Source: Stutzerimonas sp. S1 (GTDB lineage Bacteria > Pseudomonadota > Gammaproteobacteria > Pseudomonadales > Pseudomonadaceae). Taken from it: 64,000 bases of DNA. Under the pieces are notes generated by a model. It worked only from the letters and a program-made list of their open reading frames with translations, was not told the DNA's origin and did no database searches. The translations under genes were made by a program, and so were the position numbers. Shown here piece by piece: positions 1 through 8,861 of the stretch (positions within the stretch are counted from its first letter, which is position 1; each line of letters starts with the position of its first letter). The stretch is taken from NCBI RefSeq assembly GCF_025966695.1, contig NZ_JAOEIY010000008.1:62001-126000 (forward strand), given 5' to 3'.

Positions 1-1190
1 AGCACGTAGTGGAAGTGCGCCACCACGAAGTAGGTGTCGTGGTACTGGAAGTCCGCCGGGGCGATGGCCAGCATCAGCCCGGAGAAACCGCCGATGGTGA
101 ACAGAATGACGAAGGCCACGGCGAACAGCATCGGTGCCTCGAAGGTCAGCGAGCCGCGCCACATGGTCGACACCCAGTTGAACACCTTCACTCCGGTGGG
201 CACGGCAATCAGCATGGTGGCGTACATGAAGAACAGCTCGCCGGTCAGCGGCACGCCGACGGTGAACATGTGGTGCGCCCAGACGATGAAGGAGAGGAAG
301 GCGATCGCGCCGGTGGCGTAGACCATCGAGGTGTAGCCGAACAGCGGCTTGCGGCTGAACGCCGGGATGATCGAACTGACCGCGCCGAACGCCGGCAGGA
401 TCATGATGTACACCTCGGGGTGGCCGAAGAACCAGAACACGTGCTGGAACAGCACCGGGTCACCGCCGCCGGCCGCGCTGAAGAAACTGGTGCCGAAGTG
501 GATATCCATCAGCATCATGGTCACCACGCCGGCCAGCACCGGCATCACCGCGATCAAGAGGAAGGCAGTGATCAGCCAGGTCCAGACGAACAGCGGCATC
601 TTCATCAGCGTCATGCCCGGCGCGCGCAGGTTGAGCACGGTGGCTATGACGTTGATGGCGCCCATGATCGAGCTGATGCCCATCAGGTGGATGGCGAAGA
701 TGAAGAAGGTCACCGACTCCGGCGCGTAGGTCGTCGACAGCGGCGCGTAGAAGGTCCAGCCGAAGTTCGGCCCACCACCCTCCATGAACAGCGTGGAAAC
801 CAGCAGGCCGAAGGCCGCCGGCAGCAGCCAGAAGCTGAAGTTGTTCATCCGCGGCAGGGCCATGTCCGGCGCGCCGATCATCAGCGGGATCATCCAGTTG
901 GCCAGGCCGACGAAGGCCGGCATCACCGCGCCGAACACCATGATCAGGCCGTGCATGGTGGTCATCTGGTTGAAGAATTCCGGCTGCACGATCTGCAGCC
1001 CCGGCTGGAACAGCTCGGCGCGGATCACCATCGCCATCGAGCCGCCCAGGAGGAAGGCGCAGAAGCTGAACCACAGGTACATCGAGCCGATGTCCTTGTG
1101 GTTGGTAGTCAGCAGCCAGCGCGAGAGGCCCTTGGCCGGGCCGTGGTGGTGGTCATGCCCGACATGACCATGATCGATCACTGCACTCAT
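1..1190 (-). CDS. coxA: Cytochrome c oxidase subunit I (partial, C-terminus outside window)
   Basis: Catalytic heme-copper subunit of an aa3/caa3-type terminal oxidase in the inner membrane; it reduces oxygen at the heme a3-CuB site and pumps protons. Reading the minus strand from the ATG at 1190 gives a His-rich start (MSAVIDHGHVGHDHHHG) and then the family hallmarks: TTNHKDIGSMY, the Glu-containing HPEVYIMILPAFG loop with the CuB histidine, and YHDTYFVVAHFHYVL at the truncated end with heme histidines. About 396 of the usual ~530 residues are present. coxB lies 12 bases upstream, so the pair is one operon, with assembly genes expected beyond the edge. The family assignment is secure; only the C-terminus is missing. 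Confidence 0.97.
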   Translation of the reverse strand, partial: MSAVIDHGHVGHDHHHGPAKGLSRWLLTTNHKDIGSMYLWFSFCAFLLGGSMAMVIRAELFQPGLQIVQPEFFNQMTTMHGLIMVFGAVMPAFVGLANWMIPLMIGAPDMALPRMNNFSFWLLPAAFGLLVSTLFMEGGGPNFGWTFYAPLSTTYAPESVTFFIFAIHLMGISSIMGAINVIATVLNLRAPGMTLMKMPLFVWTWLITAFLLIAVMPVLAGVVTMMLMDIHFGTSFFSAAGGGDPVLFQHVFWFFGHPEVYIMILPAFGAVSSIIPAFSRKPLFGYTSMVYATGAIAFLSFIVWAHHMFTVGVPLTGELFFMYATMLIAVPTGVKVFNWVSTMWRGSLTFEAPMLFAVAFVILFTIGGFSGLMLAIAPADFQYHDTYFVVAHFHYV

Positions 1191-1202
1191 CACCGGATCC
1201 TC

Positions 1203-2336
1203 TTACTGGGTGGCTTCTTCGGCCTGTTTGAAGTCGAGCACGTCTTTCGGCGTGACCATGTCGCCCTTGTCGTTGCCCCAGGCGTTGCGCTCGTAGGTGA
1301 TGACCGCGGCCAGATCGACCTCGGACAGTTGCTTGCCGAAGGCCGCCATGGCGGTGCCCGGCTTGCCGTTGACGACGATGTCGATGTGCGCCTCGGCTTC
1401 ACCGGTGGCGATCGCCGAGCCCTTGAGCGCAGGGAACATCGGCGGCAGACCCTCGCCGGTCGGCTGGTGACAGGAGGCGCAGCTGGTCTGGTAGACCTTC
1501 TCGCCCCGCGCGACGAGCTCGTCGAGCGTCCATTCCTTGCCGGTCAGCTCCTTGAGCTTGGCGGCTTCGACCTTGCGCTCGGCCAGCCAGGTGGCGTAGT
1601 CCGCCTGCGACTTGACCTCCACCACCACCGGCATGAAGCCGTGGTCCTTGCCGCACAGCTCGGTGCACTGGCCGCGGTAGATGCCGGGCTCTTCGACACG
1701 GGTCCAGGACTCGTTGATGAAGCCGGGAATGGCGTCTTTCTTCACCGCCAGGTCCGGCACCCACCAGGAGTGGATCACGTCCGCGGCGGTGATGAGGAAG
1801 CGCACCTTGGCGCCGGCGGGAATCACCAGCGGCTCGTCCACCTCCAGCAGGTAGTGCTCGCCCTTGGGTGCCTGGTTGTTGATCTGCTCGCGTGGCGTGG
1901 TCAGGTTGCTGAAGAACTCGACGTCCTCGCCCAGGTACTTGTAGTGCCACTTCCACTGGTAGCCGGTGATCTGCACATCCACGTCGGACTCGCTGGTGTC
2001 GTAGATGTGGATCAGCGTGCGAGTCGCCGGAACGGCCATGCCGACCAGGATCAGCAGCGGAATGACGGTCCAGAGCACTTCGACCTTGGTGTTCTCGTGG
2101 AAGTGCGCCGAGTGCTGACGCTTGGAGCGGCGGTGGGCGACCATGGACCAGATCATCACGCCGAACACCAGCACGCCGATGATCACGCAGATCCAGAAGA
2201 TCGTCATATGCAGATCGAACACCGAGCGACTGACCTCCGTCGCCCCCGAGCGCATATTCACGTCCCAGGCTGCCTGAGCCTGACTGACGAGTGTCGATAG
2301 CCCAAGCCCCATCCAGATACATGGATGTCGAGACAT
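1203..2336 (-). CDS. coxB: Cytochrome c oxidase subunit II with fused cytochrome c domain (caa3 type)
   Basis: Binuclear CuA subunit that takes electrons from cytochrome c. The 377-residue product has a signal peptide (cleavage near AQA/A at residue 23), two membrane helices at about 45-65 and 85-105, and a cupredoxin domain with CuA ligands H189, C224, E226, C228, H232 and M235. A C-terminal cytochrome c domain follows, with heme motif C286-ASCH and probable axial M329. That extra heme domain makes it a caa3-type subunit that carries its own electron entry. The ATG at 2336 has AGGGG just upstream. It directly precedes coxA. Confidence 0.97.
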   Translation of the reverse strand: MSRHPCIWMGLGLSTLVSQAQAAWDVNMRSGATEVSRSVFDLHMTIFWICVIIGVLVFGVMIWSMVAHRRSKRQHSAHFHENTKVEVLWTVIPLLILVGMAVPATRTLIHIYDTSESDVDVQITGYQWKWHYKYLGEDVEFFSNLTTPREQINNQAPKGEHYLLEVDEPLVIPAGAKVRFLITAADVIHSWWVPDLAVKKDAIPGFINESWTRVEEPGIYRGQCTELCGKDHGFMPVVVEVKSQADYATWLAERKVEAAKLKELTGKEWTLDELVARGEKVYQTSCASCHQPTGEGLPPMFPALKGSAIATGEAEAHIDIVVNGKPGTAMAAFGKQLSEVDLAAVITYERNAWGNDKGDMVTPKDVLDFKQAEEATQ

Positions 2337-2566
2337 TGCGGGTTCCCCTTATGATTCTTGTTATCCCGCCGACTGCCATCGCACCGCCGAAAATCGGCTG
2401 GCCGGGAGTCAATTCCCGGGGCTCCAGCTACGTTTTCGATCGGCCCGATACTGTCCGTCCCGGCCACCGAGTGTTTCGATGACCGCGACGTCGCCTGCAC
2501 GCGCAGTCGGAATTCAATCAGGTACGCCTACGAACGGAGTATAGACAGCGATCCCTGGCTGGCAAT
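2337..2566. other. Noncoding gap upstream of coxB
   Basis: These 230 bases hold the presumed coxBA promoter and leader on the minus strand. I see no convincing -35/-10 pair, operator or terminator hairpin here. Open frames in this stretch are shadows without ribosome sites. Confidence 0.4.
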
Positions 2567-2830
2567 TCAGGCGCCCGGCGCGTCTGCCTCGGGGGCTGTG
2601 GGACCGTCGTTCTTCTTCACGCCACGGATGTTCATCAGCGCCAGACAGACCTGCAGGGTGATCAGCGCCCAGGCTTCGGCGTGCCAGCCCCAGATCACCC
2701 AGAGCAGGTTGCTCAGCAGAAAACAGCAGAAGCCGACGAAGCGCCGGCCCGGGCGCAGCGAGCCGATCAGCCAGGCGGCGATCACCGTGACCAGCATGGC
2801 CGGCCATTGCAGCAGATCGATCCAGTCCAC
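2567..2830 (-). CDS. Small two-helix membrane protein, function unknown
   Basis: An 87-residue protein when read from the GTG at 2830, chosen because GGAGG lies five bases upstream; the longer frame from 2998 has no such site. It has two hydrophobic segments (about residues 9-24 and 34-66, rich in Trp: LLWVIWGWHAEAW) and a short charged tail ending in PTAPEADAPGA. The pattern suggests a small inner-membrane protein of the kind annotated in pseudomonads as a conserved hypothetical membrane protein. It is upstream of coxB on the same strand but 230 bases away, so co-transcription is uncertain. I do not recognise a function. Confidence 0.7.
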   Translation of the reverse strand: MDWIDLLQWPAMLVTVIAAWLIGSLRPGRRFVGFCCFLLSNLLWVIWGWHAEAWALITLQVCLALMNIRGVKKNDGPTAPEADAPGA

Positions 2831-3022
2831 GATGTCCTCCGAAGCGGGGATACAGGGATTGGTGCCGTGGCGGCTGGGGATAGTTCCTGCGGGCGTGTCT
2901 GGCGCACGGGTGCAACGACCGATGACGATGGGCTGCGTCATCGACTCCGCATACCGCGCGATGCATGCCGGCGTTGCGGTGAATGGGTGAGGCGCCATCT
3001 ACCCTACGTCCGCCGGTCCGCT

Positions 3023-3056
3023 GCGTAGGGTGGAAAACCGCGCAGCGTTTTCCACG
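3023..3056 (+). repeat. REP-type hairpin (left arm of an inverted pair)
   Basis: The head GCGTAGGGTGGAAAA is followed by CGCGCAGCG and TTTTCCACGC, forming a hairpin of the GTAGGGTGGA type. It faces a second copy of opposite orientation at 3165-3195, so the two form a REPIN-like doublet with heads outward. The same family recurs at 16125-16288. Confidence 0.7.
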
Positions 3057-3164
3057 CGTCTGATGGCACCCGCAGACATCCCGTTGGGCGAACGCAAAGG
3101 CCGGACTTGGCTGGGTCCGCTCGATCATTCGCCCGGTGAACCACGCCGCCAGCCACGGCCTTTC

Positions 3165-3195
3165 GGTGGATAAGCGAAGCGTTATCCACCCTACG
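3165..3195 (-). repeat. REP-type hairpin (right arm of an inverted pair)
   Basis: GGTGGATAA, then GCGAAGC, then GTTATCCACCCTACGC: the same element as at 3023-3056 in reverse orientation, ending just before the radical SAM gene stop at 3217. The stem is GGTGGATAAnGCGAAGCnTTATCCACC-like, with the conserved CCCTAC head. Confidence 0.7.
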
Positions 3196-3216
3196 CGCCT
3201 TCCGTCGGGCAAACCG

Positions 3217-4281
3217 TCAGATCAGGCTCAGTTGCTGACCGGGCGGCGCGAAAATGCTGCAGTCCAGACCGTAGTTCTGGTCGCGGCGGTTGAAGCCGAG
3301 GCGCTTGCAGGCCAGGCGGAAGCGCTGCGCCAGCAGCTCGGCGAACTGGCCTTCGCCGCGCATGCGGCTGCCGAAGCGGCTGTCGTTGCTGCGGCCGCCG
3401 CGCGACTGGCGCACCAGGCTCATCACATGCGCGGCGCGCTGCGGAAAATGCTCGGCCAGCCAGGCCTCGAACAGCTCTGTCAGCTCGTGCGGCAGGCGCA
3501 GCAACACGTAGCCGGCCGAGCGCGCGCCGGCCTCGCGGGCGGCTTCGAGCAGGTGTTCGAGCTCCATGTCGTTGATCATCGGGATCATCGGCGCGCACAT
3601 CACGCTGACCGGCACGCCGGCGTCGTGCAGCGTGCGCAGCACCCGCAGGCGCGCCGAGGGCGAGGCCGCGCGTGGCTCCATGATGCGTTTGAGTTCGTCG
3701 TCCAAGGTCGTGAGGCTGACCGACACGCTCACCAGCCGCTGCTCGGCCAGCGGCACCAGCAGATCGAGGTCGCGCAGCACCAGCGAACCCTTGGTGATGA
3801 TGTGCACCGGGTGCTTGAAGCGCAGCAGCACTTCCAGCGCCTGGCGCGTCAGCCGCTGCTCGCGCTCCAGCGGCTGGTAGGCATCGGTATTGACCCCCAG
3901 CGCGATCGGTTGTGGCACGTAACCGGGTTTGCTCAGCTCGGCTTCCAGGCGCTCGGCGAGGTTGGTCTTGGCGATCAGCCGCGTCTCGAAATCAATGCCC
4001 GGCGACAGATCCCAATAGGCATGGCTGGGCCGCGCGAAGCAGTAGATGCAGCCATGTTCGCAGCCGCGATAGGGGTTCACCGAACGATCGAAACCAACGT
4101 CCGGCGACTGGTTGCGGGTCAGCACCGACTTGGCGATTTCGCGACGTACCTCGGTGGCGCGGGTCGGTGGCACGTCCTGTTCCCAGCCGTCGTCGCAGGC
4201 CTCGCTGCGCGTCGGTGCGAAGCGATTGTCGGGGTTGATCGCGGTGCCGCGACCGCGTGGTGTCGAGCGAAGGAGAGTCAT
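3217..4281 (-). CDS. PA0069-family radical SAM protein
   Basis: A 354-residue iron-sulfur protein with the radical SAM motif C-EHG-C-IY-C (about residue 77), which binds a 4Fe-4S cluster and S-adenosylmethionine. It matches the family named after P. aeruginosa PA0069, related to the SplB/spore photoproduct-lyase-like branch; its substrate is not established, though a DNA-repair role is often suspected. The start is the ATG at 4281 (a TTG lies immediately upstream); neither has a clear Shine-Dalgarno. A consensus LexA box sits 18 bases upstream, and PA0069 is, from memory, a member of the LexA regulon in P. aeruginosa. Confidence 0.9.
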   Translation of the reverse strand: MTLLRSTPRGRGTAINPDNRFAPTRSEACDDGWEQDVPPTRATEVRREIAKSVLTRNQSPDVGFDRSVNPYRGCEHGCIYCFARPSHAYWDLSPGIDFETRLIAKTNLAERLEAELSKPGYVPQPIALGVNTDAYQPLEREQRLTRQALEVLLRFKHPVHIITKGSLVLRDLDLLVPLAEQRLVSVSVSLTTLDDELKRIMEPRAASPSARLRVLRTLHDAGVPVSVMCAPMIPMINDMELEHLLEAAREAGARSAGYVLLRLPHELTELFEAWLAEHFPQRAAHVMSLVRQSRGGRSNDSRFGSRMRGEGQFAELLAQRFRLACKRLGFNRRDQNYGLDCSIFAPPGQQLSLI

Positions 4282-4298
4282 CAATCAGTTCACGAATG

Positions 4299-4314
4299 CT
4301 GTTTATGCATACAG
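4299..4314. promoter_or_regulatory. LexA (SOS) box
   Basis: CTGTTTATGCATACAG fits CTG-N10-CAG and the extended gammaproteobacterial consensus CTGTnTATnnATACAG. It lies inside a longer dyad (CACGAATGCTGT ... ACAGTATTCGTG, 4291-4322). It is 18 bases upstream of the PA0069-type start, so LexA would block transcription of that gene. Confidence 0.85.
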
Positions 4315-4322
4315 TATTCGTG

Positions 4323-4593
4323 ATGCGCCTGACGCGCCAGTGGTCGCTGATCAACGGCCGCTGGTGACCGCTGGTCGCCTGAACGGGGAACATTTGCCCG
4401 GCGTACCGGACAAATGGGTCTGATCGGGTTGTGCCGCGCCGCCCATGCTGCCTGGCCACTCCCCGCGGGAGTCAACCAACCATCGCACAAGGAAGACCGG
4501 AGCGCCCATGGCGCCCGGCCCGGCAGTATCGGCGACGCGCAGCTCTCGCGCGCACTTCATCCATCCGCTGCCGCCTCATGTCAGGAGCAGACC
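4323..4593. other. Noncoding gap between the LexA box and the acyltransferase gene
   Basis: About 270 bases upstream of the acyltransferase start. The frame of the acyltransferase remains open upstream to 4414, but that extension is unlike an acyltransferase N-terminus. No clear promoter or repeat was seen. Confidence 0.4.
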
Positions 4594-5658
4594 ATGCAGA
4601 CCTCCTTCCATTCGCGGGAGAACAATTTCGATTTCCTGCGCTTCTTCGCCGCGGCGCTGGTGCTGTTCGCTCATAGCTACCCGCTGGTCGGTCGCCGTGG
4701 CGACGAGCCGTTGACCGTGCTGACCGGCTACGAGAAGGGCGGCTCGATTGCCGTCGGCATCTTCTTCGTCATGAGCGGCTACCTGATCGCGTCGTCCTGG
4801 CTGGCCAGCAGCAGCCCGCAGAGCTTCCTGCTCAAGCGGGCGCTGCGCATCTTCCCGGCGCTGATCGTCGCGGTACTGCTCTCGGCGTTCGTCATCGGGC
4901 CGCTGGTCACGCAATTCGATCTCGCCCGTTACCTGGCGGCCGACGGCACCTGGACCTATCTGCAGAACATCCTGCTGGTGACGTGCTACGAGTTGCCCGG
5001 GGTGTTCACCGGCAACGTCTATCCCGACGTGGTGAACGGCTCGCTGTGGACACTGCCGCTGGAAGTGCTGATGTATATCGGCGTGATGATTCTGGGGCTG
5101 ACCGGCTTCCTCAAACGGCGGCTGATCTTCCTGCCGATCGCCGCGCTCGCTGTCGGGCATTTCTGGCTGCTGGGCAAACTCGGCATCGACTCGTATTTCA
5201 TCAAGAACATCTTCAAGCTCGGCCTGCTCTACTACTCGGGCTCGGCGCTGTTCCTCTATCGCGATGACATCCCCTGGCGCGCCTGGATCGCGGCGCTGCT
5301 ATTCGCCGCGCTGGTGGCGACGTTCCGCACCGACATCGGACAGCTGGTGTACTTCGTCGCGCTGCCGTATCTGGTGCTCTACCTCGCCTACGCGCCGCTG
5401 CCGTGGGTGTCGCGCTTCGGCAGGTACGGCGACTTCTCCTATGGCCTGTACATCTACGCCTTTCCGTTCCAGCAGCTCACCGTCTACCTGTTCGGCCCGC
5501 AGATCGGCGTGCTTGGCCTGACGCTGAGCGCCTTCGTGCCGACGCTGATCCTCGCTGCGCTGTCCTGGCACCTGATCGAAGCGCCGGCGATGAAGCTCAA
5601 GCGCCTGTTTGCTTCGCCACCGCAGCCGGGGCGGGCGACGCCGAAGGTCGAGGGCTGA
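4594..5658 (+). CDS. Acyltransferase family 3 membrane protein
   Basis: Predicted integral membrane O-acyltransferase of 354 residues with about ten hydrophobic helices. The N-terminus NNFDFLRFFAAALVLFAHSY carries the family-defining arginine and histidine (R..H), followed by GxFFVMSGYL and an LKRALRIFPAL loop. Such proteins O-acetylate surface polysaccharide, LPS or peptidoglycan sugars. The ATG at 4594 is chosen because AGGAG lies upstream and the protein then begins right before the first helix. It stands alone and ends at a strong terminator (5678-5706). The substrate cannot be told from sequence. Confidence 0.9.
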   Translation: MQTSFHSRENNFDFLRFFAAALVLFAHSYPLVGRRGDEPLTVLTGYEKGGSIAVGIFFVMSGYLIASSWLASSSPQSFLLKRALRIFPALIVAVLLSAFVIGPLVTQFDLARYLAADGTWTYLQNILLVTCYELPGVFTGNVYPDVVNGSLWTLPLEVLMYIGVMILGLTGFLKRRLIFLPIAALAVGHFWLLGKLGIDSYFIKNIFKLGLLYYSGSALFLYRDDIPWRAWIAALLFAALVATFRTDIGQLVYFVALPYLVLYLAYAPLPWVSRFGRYGDFSYGLYIYAFPFQQLTVYLFGPQIGVLGLTLSAFVPTLILAALSWHLIEAPAMKLKRLFASPPQPGRATPKVEG

Positions 5659-5677
5659 TTTGAACTGGTACAAAAAG

Positions 5678-5706
5678 GAACCCGCCACTTGGCGGGTTCT
5701 TCGTTT
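5678..5706. terminator. Bidirectional intrinsic terminator
   Basis: Perfect stem GAACCCGCC-ACTT-GGCGGGTTC followed by TTCGTTTT on the plus strand and by CTTTTTG on the minus strand. It can end both the acyltransferase gene and the converging DUF1835 operon. Confidence 0.9.
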
Positions 5707-5749
5707 TAGAGGTTGGGCGCGCCGAGTCCTGGCGGCGAAGTGGAGTTTT

Positions 5750-6529
5750 TCACCTCAAGACTCGGCGCACCTGCAGATCACGATAACCGGCTGCGGGATC
5801 GCCCTGGATCTCCAGATGCCCCGCGGCAGCGAGTTCGCGGGCGCGCCAGTAGAGGAAGAAGTCGGTGGCAAAGAAACCGTCGCAGTGGCCCATGACCTCG
5901 GCCATCGTACGCGCCAGCGGAGCGAATTCGTCGGGGCTGGCGGCCACCAGCGCCGCGTCGATCAGCCGATAGTCTTCGCCCTGAAACGTCCCCTCGCACC
6001 AGCGGCGAATGTCATGCGAGCTGGCGCACTGCTCGTGCCAGACCGCAGCGAGTTCAGCCTGGCGAGACGCGGGAACCGCCTGTGGGCTGTATAGCGCCGC
6101 CAGTGCCTCGGGCGAATGCAGGGACACGGCTTTGCGCCGGTCGGCGCGGCTGTCTCCGGTGCCGCAGGCGACTTCGTGCAGCTCGCAGCGCGAACCCTGC
6201 AGCGTCGCGGCGACGCGAGCCAGCAGCAGCTGTTCGGATGCGCTGTCGCCGTGCCAGACCGTTACGGCGGCAGCCTGCTCGGCTAGCTCGGTCCGCCAGA
6301 CGGCATCCGCGGCCAGCTCGTCGGCGAATGCCGGGCGCGGCGCTACTTCAGCGGGCCATACCTGCTCCCAGAAGGCGACACGGGCGGCGCAAGGCGCACG
6401 GTCCACGTCATTCAGCGGTCCGACAGCCAGGTCGTCGCGCAACACCCGCACCTGTACCTCGGGCTCGAGCCTGGCCAGCAGCGCACGTACGCTATTGCCG
6501 GCCAGGTCGCCGCAGGTCAGGTGCAGCAT
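5750..6529 (-). CDS. DUF1835 domain-containing protein
   Basis: A 259-residue cytoplasmic protein beginning MLHLTCGDLAGNSV, the typical start of the DUF1835 family; the C-terminal third (from the DIRRWCEG region) resembles the DUF3658 partner domain. No catalytic residues are established for the family. The ATG at 6529 lies 5 bases after the yheV stop, so it is the last gene of a prlC-yheV-DUF1835 operon. The frame continues upstream but there it only overlaps yheV. Confidence 0.85.
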   Translation of the reverse strand: MLHLTCGDLAGNSVRALLARLEPEVQVRVLRDDLAVGPLNDVDRAPCAARVAFWEQVWPAEVAPRPAFADELAADAVWRTELAEQAAAVTVWHGDSASEQLLLARVAATLQGSRCELHEVACGTGDSRADRRKAVSLHSPEALAALYSPQAVPASRQAELAAVWHEQCASSHDIRRWCEGTFQGEDYRLIDAALVAASPDEFAPLARTMAEVMGHCDGFFATDFFLYWRARELAAAGHLEIQGDPAAGYRDLQVRRVLR

Positions 6530-6534
6530 GGCGA

Positions 6535-6813
6535 TTACTCGGGCTTCTTCAACTTCGGATTGGGGAAGAACTGCACCGACTGCACCTGCGGGTTGGCCGG
6601 CTTGGGCTGAACCTTGTTGACCCGCGTGCCCAGCTCCATCGGCACCGACTGGCCCTGGGCATTGAGGGTGTCGGCGTAGCCGCAGATCACGCATTCGCGA
6701 TGCGGCACGCCGTCGACGTCCCACATCTTGATGCAGTCGCTGGCGCTGCACGCCGGGCATACGGCCCCGGCGATGAAGCGCTTGGTGGTGACTCGAGATA
6801 CTTCGTTGCTCAT
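6535..6813 (-). CDS. yheV: YheV family putative zinc-ribbon protein
   Basis: A 92-residue protein with two Cys pairs (CPACSASDC and CVICG) forming a probable zinc ribbon in the first half, then a basic, Pro-rich tail (NPKLKKPE). It matches the YheV family, always small and usually found beside prlC, as here. Its ATG at 6813 overlaps the prlC stop by four bases (ATGA), indicating translational coupling. The molecular role is unknown. Confidence 0.9.
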   Translation of the reverse strand: MSNEVSRVTTKRFIAGAVCPACSASDCIKMWDVDGVPHRECVICGYADTLNAQGQSVPMELGTRVNKVQPKPANPQVQSVQFFPNPKLKKPE

Positions 6814-8861
6814 GCCGCGGCCTCCGCTACCAGCCCGAGGTGGCGCAGCAGGGCGTCGATGGACGGCTCGCGGCCTCGGAAATCGACGAACAGTACCATC
6901 GGCTCCTGGGAGCCGCCACGCGCCAGGATGGCCTCGCGGAAGGCGCGGCCGGTCTCGGCGTTGAACACCCCTTCCTCCTCGAAGCGCGAGAAGGCGTCGG
7001 ACGACAGCACCTCCGCCCACTTGTAGCTGTAGTAACCAGCCGCGTAACCGCCGGCGAAGATGTGCGCGAAGCTGTTGGGGAAGCGGTTGTAGGCCGGTGG
7101 ACGCATCACCGAGACCTCGTCGCGGATGTGCTCGAGCACGTCCAGCACGCTGCGACCGTCGCCGTGGGTGGCGTGCAGCTCGAAATCGAACAGCGAGAAC
7201 TCCAGCTGGCGCGCCATCATCATGCCGGATTGGAAGTTCTTCGCCGCCAGCATCATGTCCAGCTTGTCCTGCGGCAGGCGCTCGCCGGTCTGGTAGTGGC
7301 CGGAGATGTGCGCCAGGCCCTCGGGGTCCCAGCACCAGTTCTCCATGAACTGGCTCGGCAGCTCGACCGCGTCCCAGGCCACGCCGTTGATGCCCGAGGC
7401 GCCGGCGTGCTCGACCTGGGTCAGCAGGTGGTGCAGGCCGTGGCCGAATTCGTGGAACAGCGTGGTGACTTCATCGTGCGTCAGCAGCGCCGGGCGCTCG
7501 CCCACCGGCGGGGTGAAGTTGCAGACCAGATTGGCCACCGGCGTCTGCAGCGTGCCGTCGGCGGTGCGGCGCTTGTCGCGGGCGCCGTCCATCCAGGCGC
7601 CGCCGCGCTTGTTCGGTCGCGCGTAGAGGTCGAAGAAGAAGCGCCCGACGTGCTCGCCGTTCTCGATGATCTCGAACAGGCGCACGTCCGGGTGCCAGCC
7701 GTCGAAGCCTTCCAGCTCCTGGATCTGGATGCCGTACAGGCGCTCGACGATGGCGAACAGCCCGGAGAGCACCTTGTCGATCGGGAAGTAGGCGCGCAGC
7801 TCTTCCTGGTTGAGGCTATAGCGCTGCTGGCGCAGCTTTTCAGCGTAGTAGCCCAGGTCCCAGCTCTGCAGGTCGTCCAGACCCTGCTCGGCGGCGAAGG
7901 CGCGCAGTTCGGCCAGGTCGCGTTCGGCGAACGGCTTGCTGCGCACTGCCAGGTCACGCAGGAAGCTCAGTACCTGCTCGGTGGATTCGGCCATCTTGGT
8001 CGCCAGCGACAGCTCGGCGAAGTTGCCATAGCCCAGCAGCTGCGCCAGCTCGTGGCGCAGCGTGAGGATTTCTTCCATTACCGGGCCGTTGTCGAACTGC
8101 CCGGCATTCGGGCCCTGGTCCGAGGCGCGGGTGCAATAGGCGGCGTAGACCTCTTCGCGCAGGTCGCGGTTATCGGCGTAGGTCATCACCGCGTAGTAGC
8201 TGGGGAATTCCAGGCTGATCAGCCAGCCATCGAGGCTCTTGGCCTTGGCCGCCTCGGCCATCTGCGCCTTGGCCGAATCGGGGATGCCGGCCAAGAGGCT
8301 TTCGTCGGTGACATGGCGGGTCCAGCCCTGAGTGGCGTCCAGCAGCTGGTTGGAGAACTTGCTGCCGAGCTCGGCGAGCTTCATCTGGATGGCGCCGAAA
8401 CGCTGCTGCTCGACCGGCGGCAGGTCGATGCCGGACAGGCGGAAGTCGCGCAGCGAATGCTCGAGGATGGTCTTCTGCGCCACTTCGAAGCTGGCCGCCG
8501 CAGGGCTCGCGGCCAGCGCCTGGTAGGCCTCGAACAGGTCGCGGTTCTGCCCGAGTTCCGTGTAGTAGGCCGACAGCTTGGGCAGGCAGGCCTCGTAGGC
8601 GGTGCGCAGCTCCGGGCTGTTGCACACCGAGTTGAGGTGGCCGACCGGCCCCCAGGCCCGCGCGAGGCGATCGTTCAGCTCGTCCAGCCCGACCACCAGA
8701 GTCTGCCAGTCCAGGCTTTCGGCCGGGCGGCTGAGCAGCTCCTGGATCGCCACGCGGTTGTCGCCGAGGATGGTGTCGACGGCCGGCTCGACGTGCTCCG
8801 GACGGATTTCGGAATAGGGCGGCAGGTCGAATTGTTGCAGCAGGGGATTGTTCGCGCTCAC
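6810..8861 (-). CDS. prlC: Oligopeptidase A (M3 zinc metallopeptidase)
   Basis: Cytoplasmic zinc peptidase that degrades short peptides and cleaved signal peptides. The 683-residue product has the thimet-oligopeptidase fold with the active site HEFGHGLHHLL (about residue 465) and the downstream conserved region around MENWCW and FAGGYAAGYYSYKWAEV. The GTG at 8861 (V-SANNPLLQQFDLPPY) is chosen because it matches the usual family N-terminus and has AAGGT seven bases upstream; the longer frame to 9032 is low-complexity. First gene of the operon with yheV and the DUF1835 gene. Confidence 0.97.
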   Translation of the reverse strand: MSANNPLLQQFDLPPYSEIRPEHVEPAVDTILGDNRVAIQELLSRPAESLDWQTLVVGLDELNDRLARAWGPVGHLNSVCNSPELRTAYEACLPKLSAYYTELGQNRDLFEAYQALAASPAAASFEVAQKTILEHSLRDFRLSGIDLPPVEQQRFGAIQMKLAELGSKFSNQLLDATQGWTRHVTDESLLAGIPDSAKAQMAEAAKAKSLDGWLISLEFPSYYAVMTYADNRDLREEVYAAYCTRASDQGPNAGQFDNGPVMEEILTLRHELAQLLGYGNFAELSLATKMAESTEQVLSFLRDLAVRSKPFAERDLAELRAFAAEQGLDDLQSWDLGYYAEKLRQQRYSLNQEELRAYFPIDKVLSGLFAIVERLYGIQIQELEGFDGWHPDVRLFEIIENGEHVGRFFFDLYARPNKRGGAWMDGARDKRRTADGTLQTPVANLVCNFTPPVGERPALLTHDEVTTLFHEFGHGLHHLLTQVEHAGASGINGVAWDAVELPSQFMENWCWDPEGLAHISGHYQTGERLPQDKLDMMLAAKNFQSGMMMARQLEFSLFDFELHATHGDGRSVLDVLEHIRDEVSVMRPPAYNRFPNSFAHIFAGGYAAGYYSYKWAEVLSSDAFSRFEEEGVFNAETGRAFREAILARGGSQEPMVLFVDFRGREPSIDALLRHLGLVAEAAA

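Larger units (their letters stand above)
2831..3216. other. Noncoding gap containing a REP doublet
   Basis: This 386-base stretch lies between the small membrane protein and the stop of the radical SAM gene. It holds two REP hairpins of opposite orientation and about 110 bases of unique sequence between them. The short open frames have no ribosome sites and are rejected as genes. Confidence 0.5.

Noticed and set aside
9..2300. 763-residue open frame on the plus strand across coxA and coxB
   Set aside because: It is antisense to two unmistakable oxidase genes, is composed of His/Arg/Gly-rich low-complexity sequence and has no ribosome site. High GC content keeps such frames open.
3165..3195. 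DnaA-box-like TTATCCACC
   Set aside because: It is part of the conserved stem of a REP hairpin, with one mismatch to the DnaA box, and has no companion box.
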